From Caldifarciminota bacterium (lineage in GTDB: Bacteria; Hydrothermota; Tepidihabitantia; B3-TA06; JALVRC01), in contig JALVRC010000026.1 of assembly GCA_027025255.1 (NCBI GenBank), forward strand, positions 1 to 6,709: a stretch of DNA of 6,709 nucleotides. Direction: 5' to 3'. How positions within the stretch are numbered: the first letter of the stretch is position 1; each line of letters begins with the position of its first letter. The translations under genes were made by a program, and so were the position numbers. Below are positions 6,198-6,709 of the stretch, one piece after another. The notes below the pieces were generated by a model. It was not told the DNA's origin. It did no database searches and saw only the letters and a program-made list of their open reading frames with translations.

Positions 6198-6709
6198 TAA
6201 TCTTTTGTAAATTTGAAAAAAACAGTAGTGTAGCTTACAGTTGAAATTATAAGTACTCCAAGTGCAAGGTATGTTAAATAAAGGCTAATCTGGTTTAGTT
6301 CGAGGATTATTGATAGAATCAAAAAGAATACGACAAAACCAAAAAGCTTGCCAAAAAGGTTTGAAACAACAATCTTTTTCTTTTTACTAATAATAATAAG
6401 ACTTCCTATTATAATGAGTGTTTCCCTTATCACAACAGCCCAGACAAAGTATGAAGCTATCCTTTGTTGGTACCATAGCAATATTCCTATAGAAATTAAT
6501 GTTAATTTATCTACTATTGGGTCAATAATCTTTCCAATTTCTGTAACCTGTTTAAATTTCCTTGCAAAATAGCCGTCAAATACATCTGTAAGTGAAAGCA
6601 AAACATAAAGAAAAAGAGAAGGAATTTTCTGTTTATAGAATAGTGAGTATAAAAGAGGGAAAAGCAGTACAAATCTTATCATTGTGAATATATTTGCAAG
6701 GGTAAGAAT
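6197..6709 (-). CDS. pgsA: CDP-alcohol phosphatidyltransferase, PgsA-like (5' end beyond window)
   Basis: Integral membrane enzyme that swaps CMP on CDP-diacylglycerol for an alcohol phosphate, most likely glycerol 3-phosphate, giving phosphatidylglycerophosphate. The full CDP-alcohol signature D-x2-D-G-x2-A-R-x8-G-x3-D-x3-D is present. Counted from the ATG at 6682 it falls at Asp33, Asp36, Gly37, Ala40, Arg41, Gly50, Asp54 and Asp58. Hydrophobic segments follow near 4-16, 22-32, 60-70, 76-98, 113-127 and 132-155. The ATG at 6682 is probably not the start: the frame stays open to the window edge, and the nine codons upstream read I-L-T-L-A-N-I-F-T. With M-I-R this gives the N-I-x-T-x-x-R block typical of PgsA N-termini, and no Shine-Dalgarno precedes 6682. 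The real start probably lies only a few codons right of 6709. It is the first visible gene of the leftward operon, with one base of overlap to the next. Phosphatidylinositol-phosphate or archaetidyl-type relatives cannot be fully excluded. Confidence 0.9.
   Translation of the reverse strand: MLTLANIFTMIRFVLLFPLLYSLFYKQKIPSLFLYVLLSLTDVFDGYFARKFKQVTEIGKIIDPIVDKLTLISIGILLWYQQRIASYFVWAVVIRETLIIIGSLIIISKKKKIVVSNLFGKLFGFVVFFLILSIILELNQISLYLTYLALGVLIISTVSYTTVFFKFTKD

Overview
This AT-rich window carries six protein-coding genes packed almost edge to edge. The only non-coding stretch is about 120 bases between positions 386 and 505. No RNA gene, CRISPR array, insertion sequence or phage gene was seen. 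The organism looks like an uncultivated bacterium of the WOR-3/Hydrothermae/FCB-like kind. The reasons are a large secreted, repeat-built protein ending in a FlgD-like/type-IX-like C-terminal domain with an S-P-N-P-F motif, low GC, and heavily overlapping genes. This placement is inferred from protein style only.

Left part (1-3394): two genes diverge from the 386-505 spacer. Leftward is a type I isopentenyl-diphosphate isomerase (idi), cut off by the window start. Its promoter sits so close to the ATG that the mRNA is predicted to be leaderless. Rightward, with its own promoter and a strong Shine-Dalgarno, is a 962-residue exported protein. It is built from four ~90-residue N-terminal modules (IgGFc-binding-protein-N-terminal-like), four ~121-125-residue beta-sandwich-like repeats each carrying one Asp-rich calcium-type loop, and a C-terminal FlgD-like/sorting-type domain. 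It is the most unusual item in the window.

Right part (6709 down to 3391, all leftward): a tight operon with genes overlapping by 1, 14 and 8 bases. In transcription order it holds a CDP-alcohol phosphatidyltransferase (PgsA-like, whose 5' end lies beyond the window), an Icc-related metallophosphoesterase, a WecB-type UDP-N-acetylglucosamine 2-epimerase, and a GT4-type glycosyltransferase that must start with TTG. Phospholipid head-group synthesis is thus coupled to making and transferring an envelope sugar. The last gene of this operon meets the secreted-protein gene tail to tail, and the two stop codons overlap by 4 bases.

The common theme is the cell envelope: isoprenoid precursor, phospholipid, nucleotide-sugar, glycosyl transfer and a surface or secreted protein. 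I see no clear new defence or mobile system. The points worth following up are the modular secreted protein, the phosphoesterase as a candidate phosphatidylglycerophosphate phosphatase, and the start-site and overlap arrangements.
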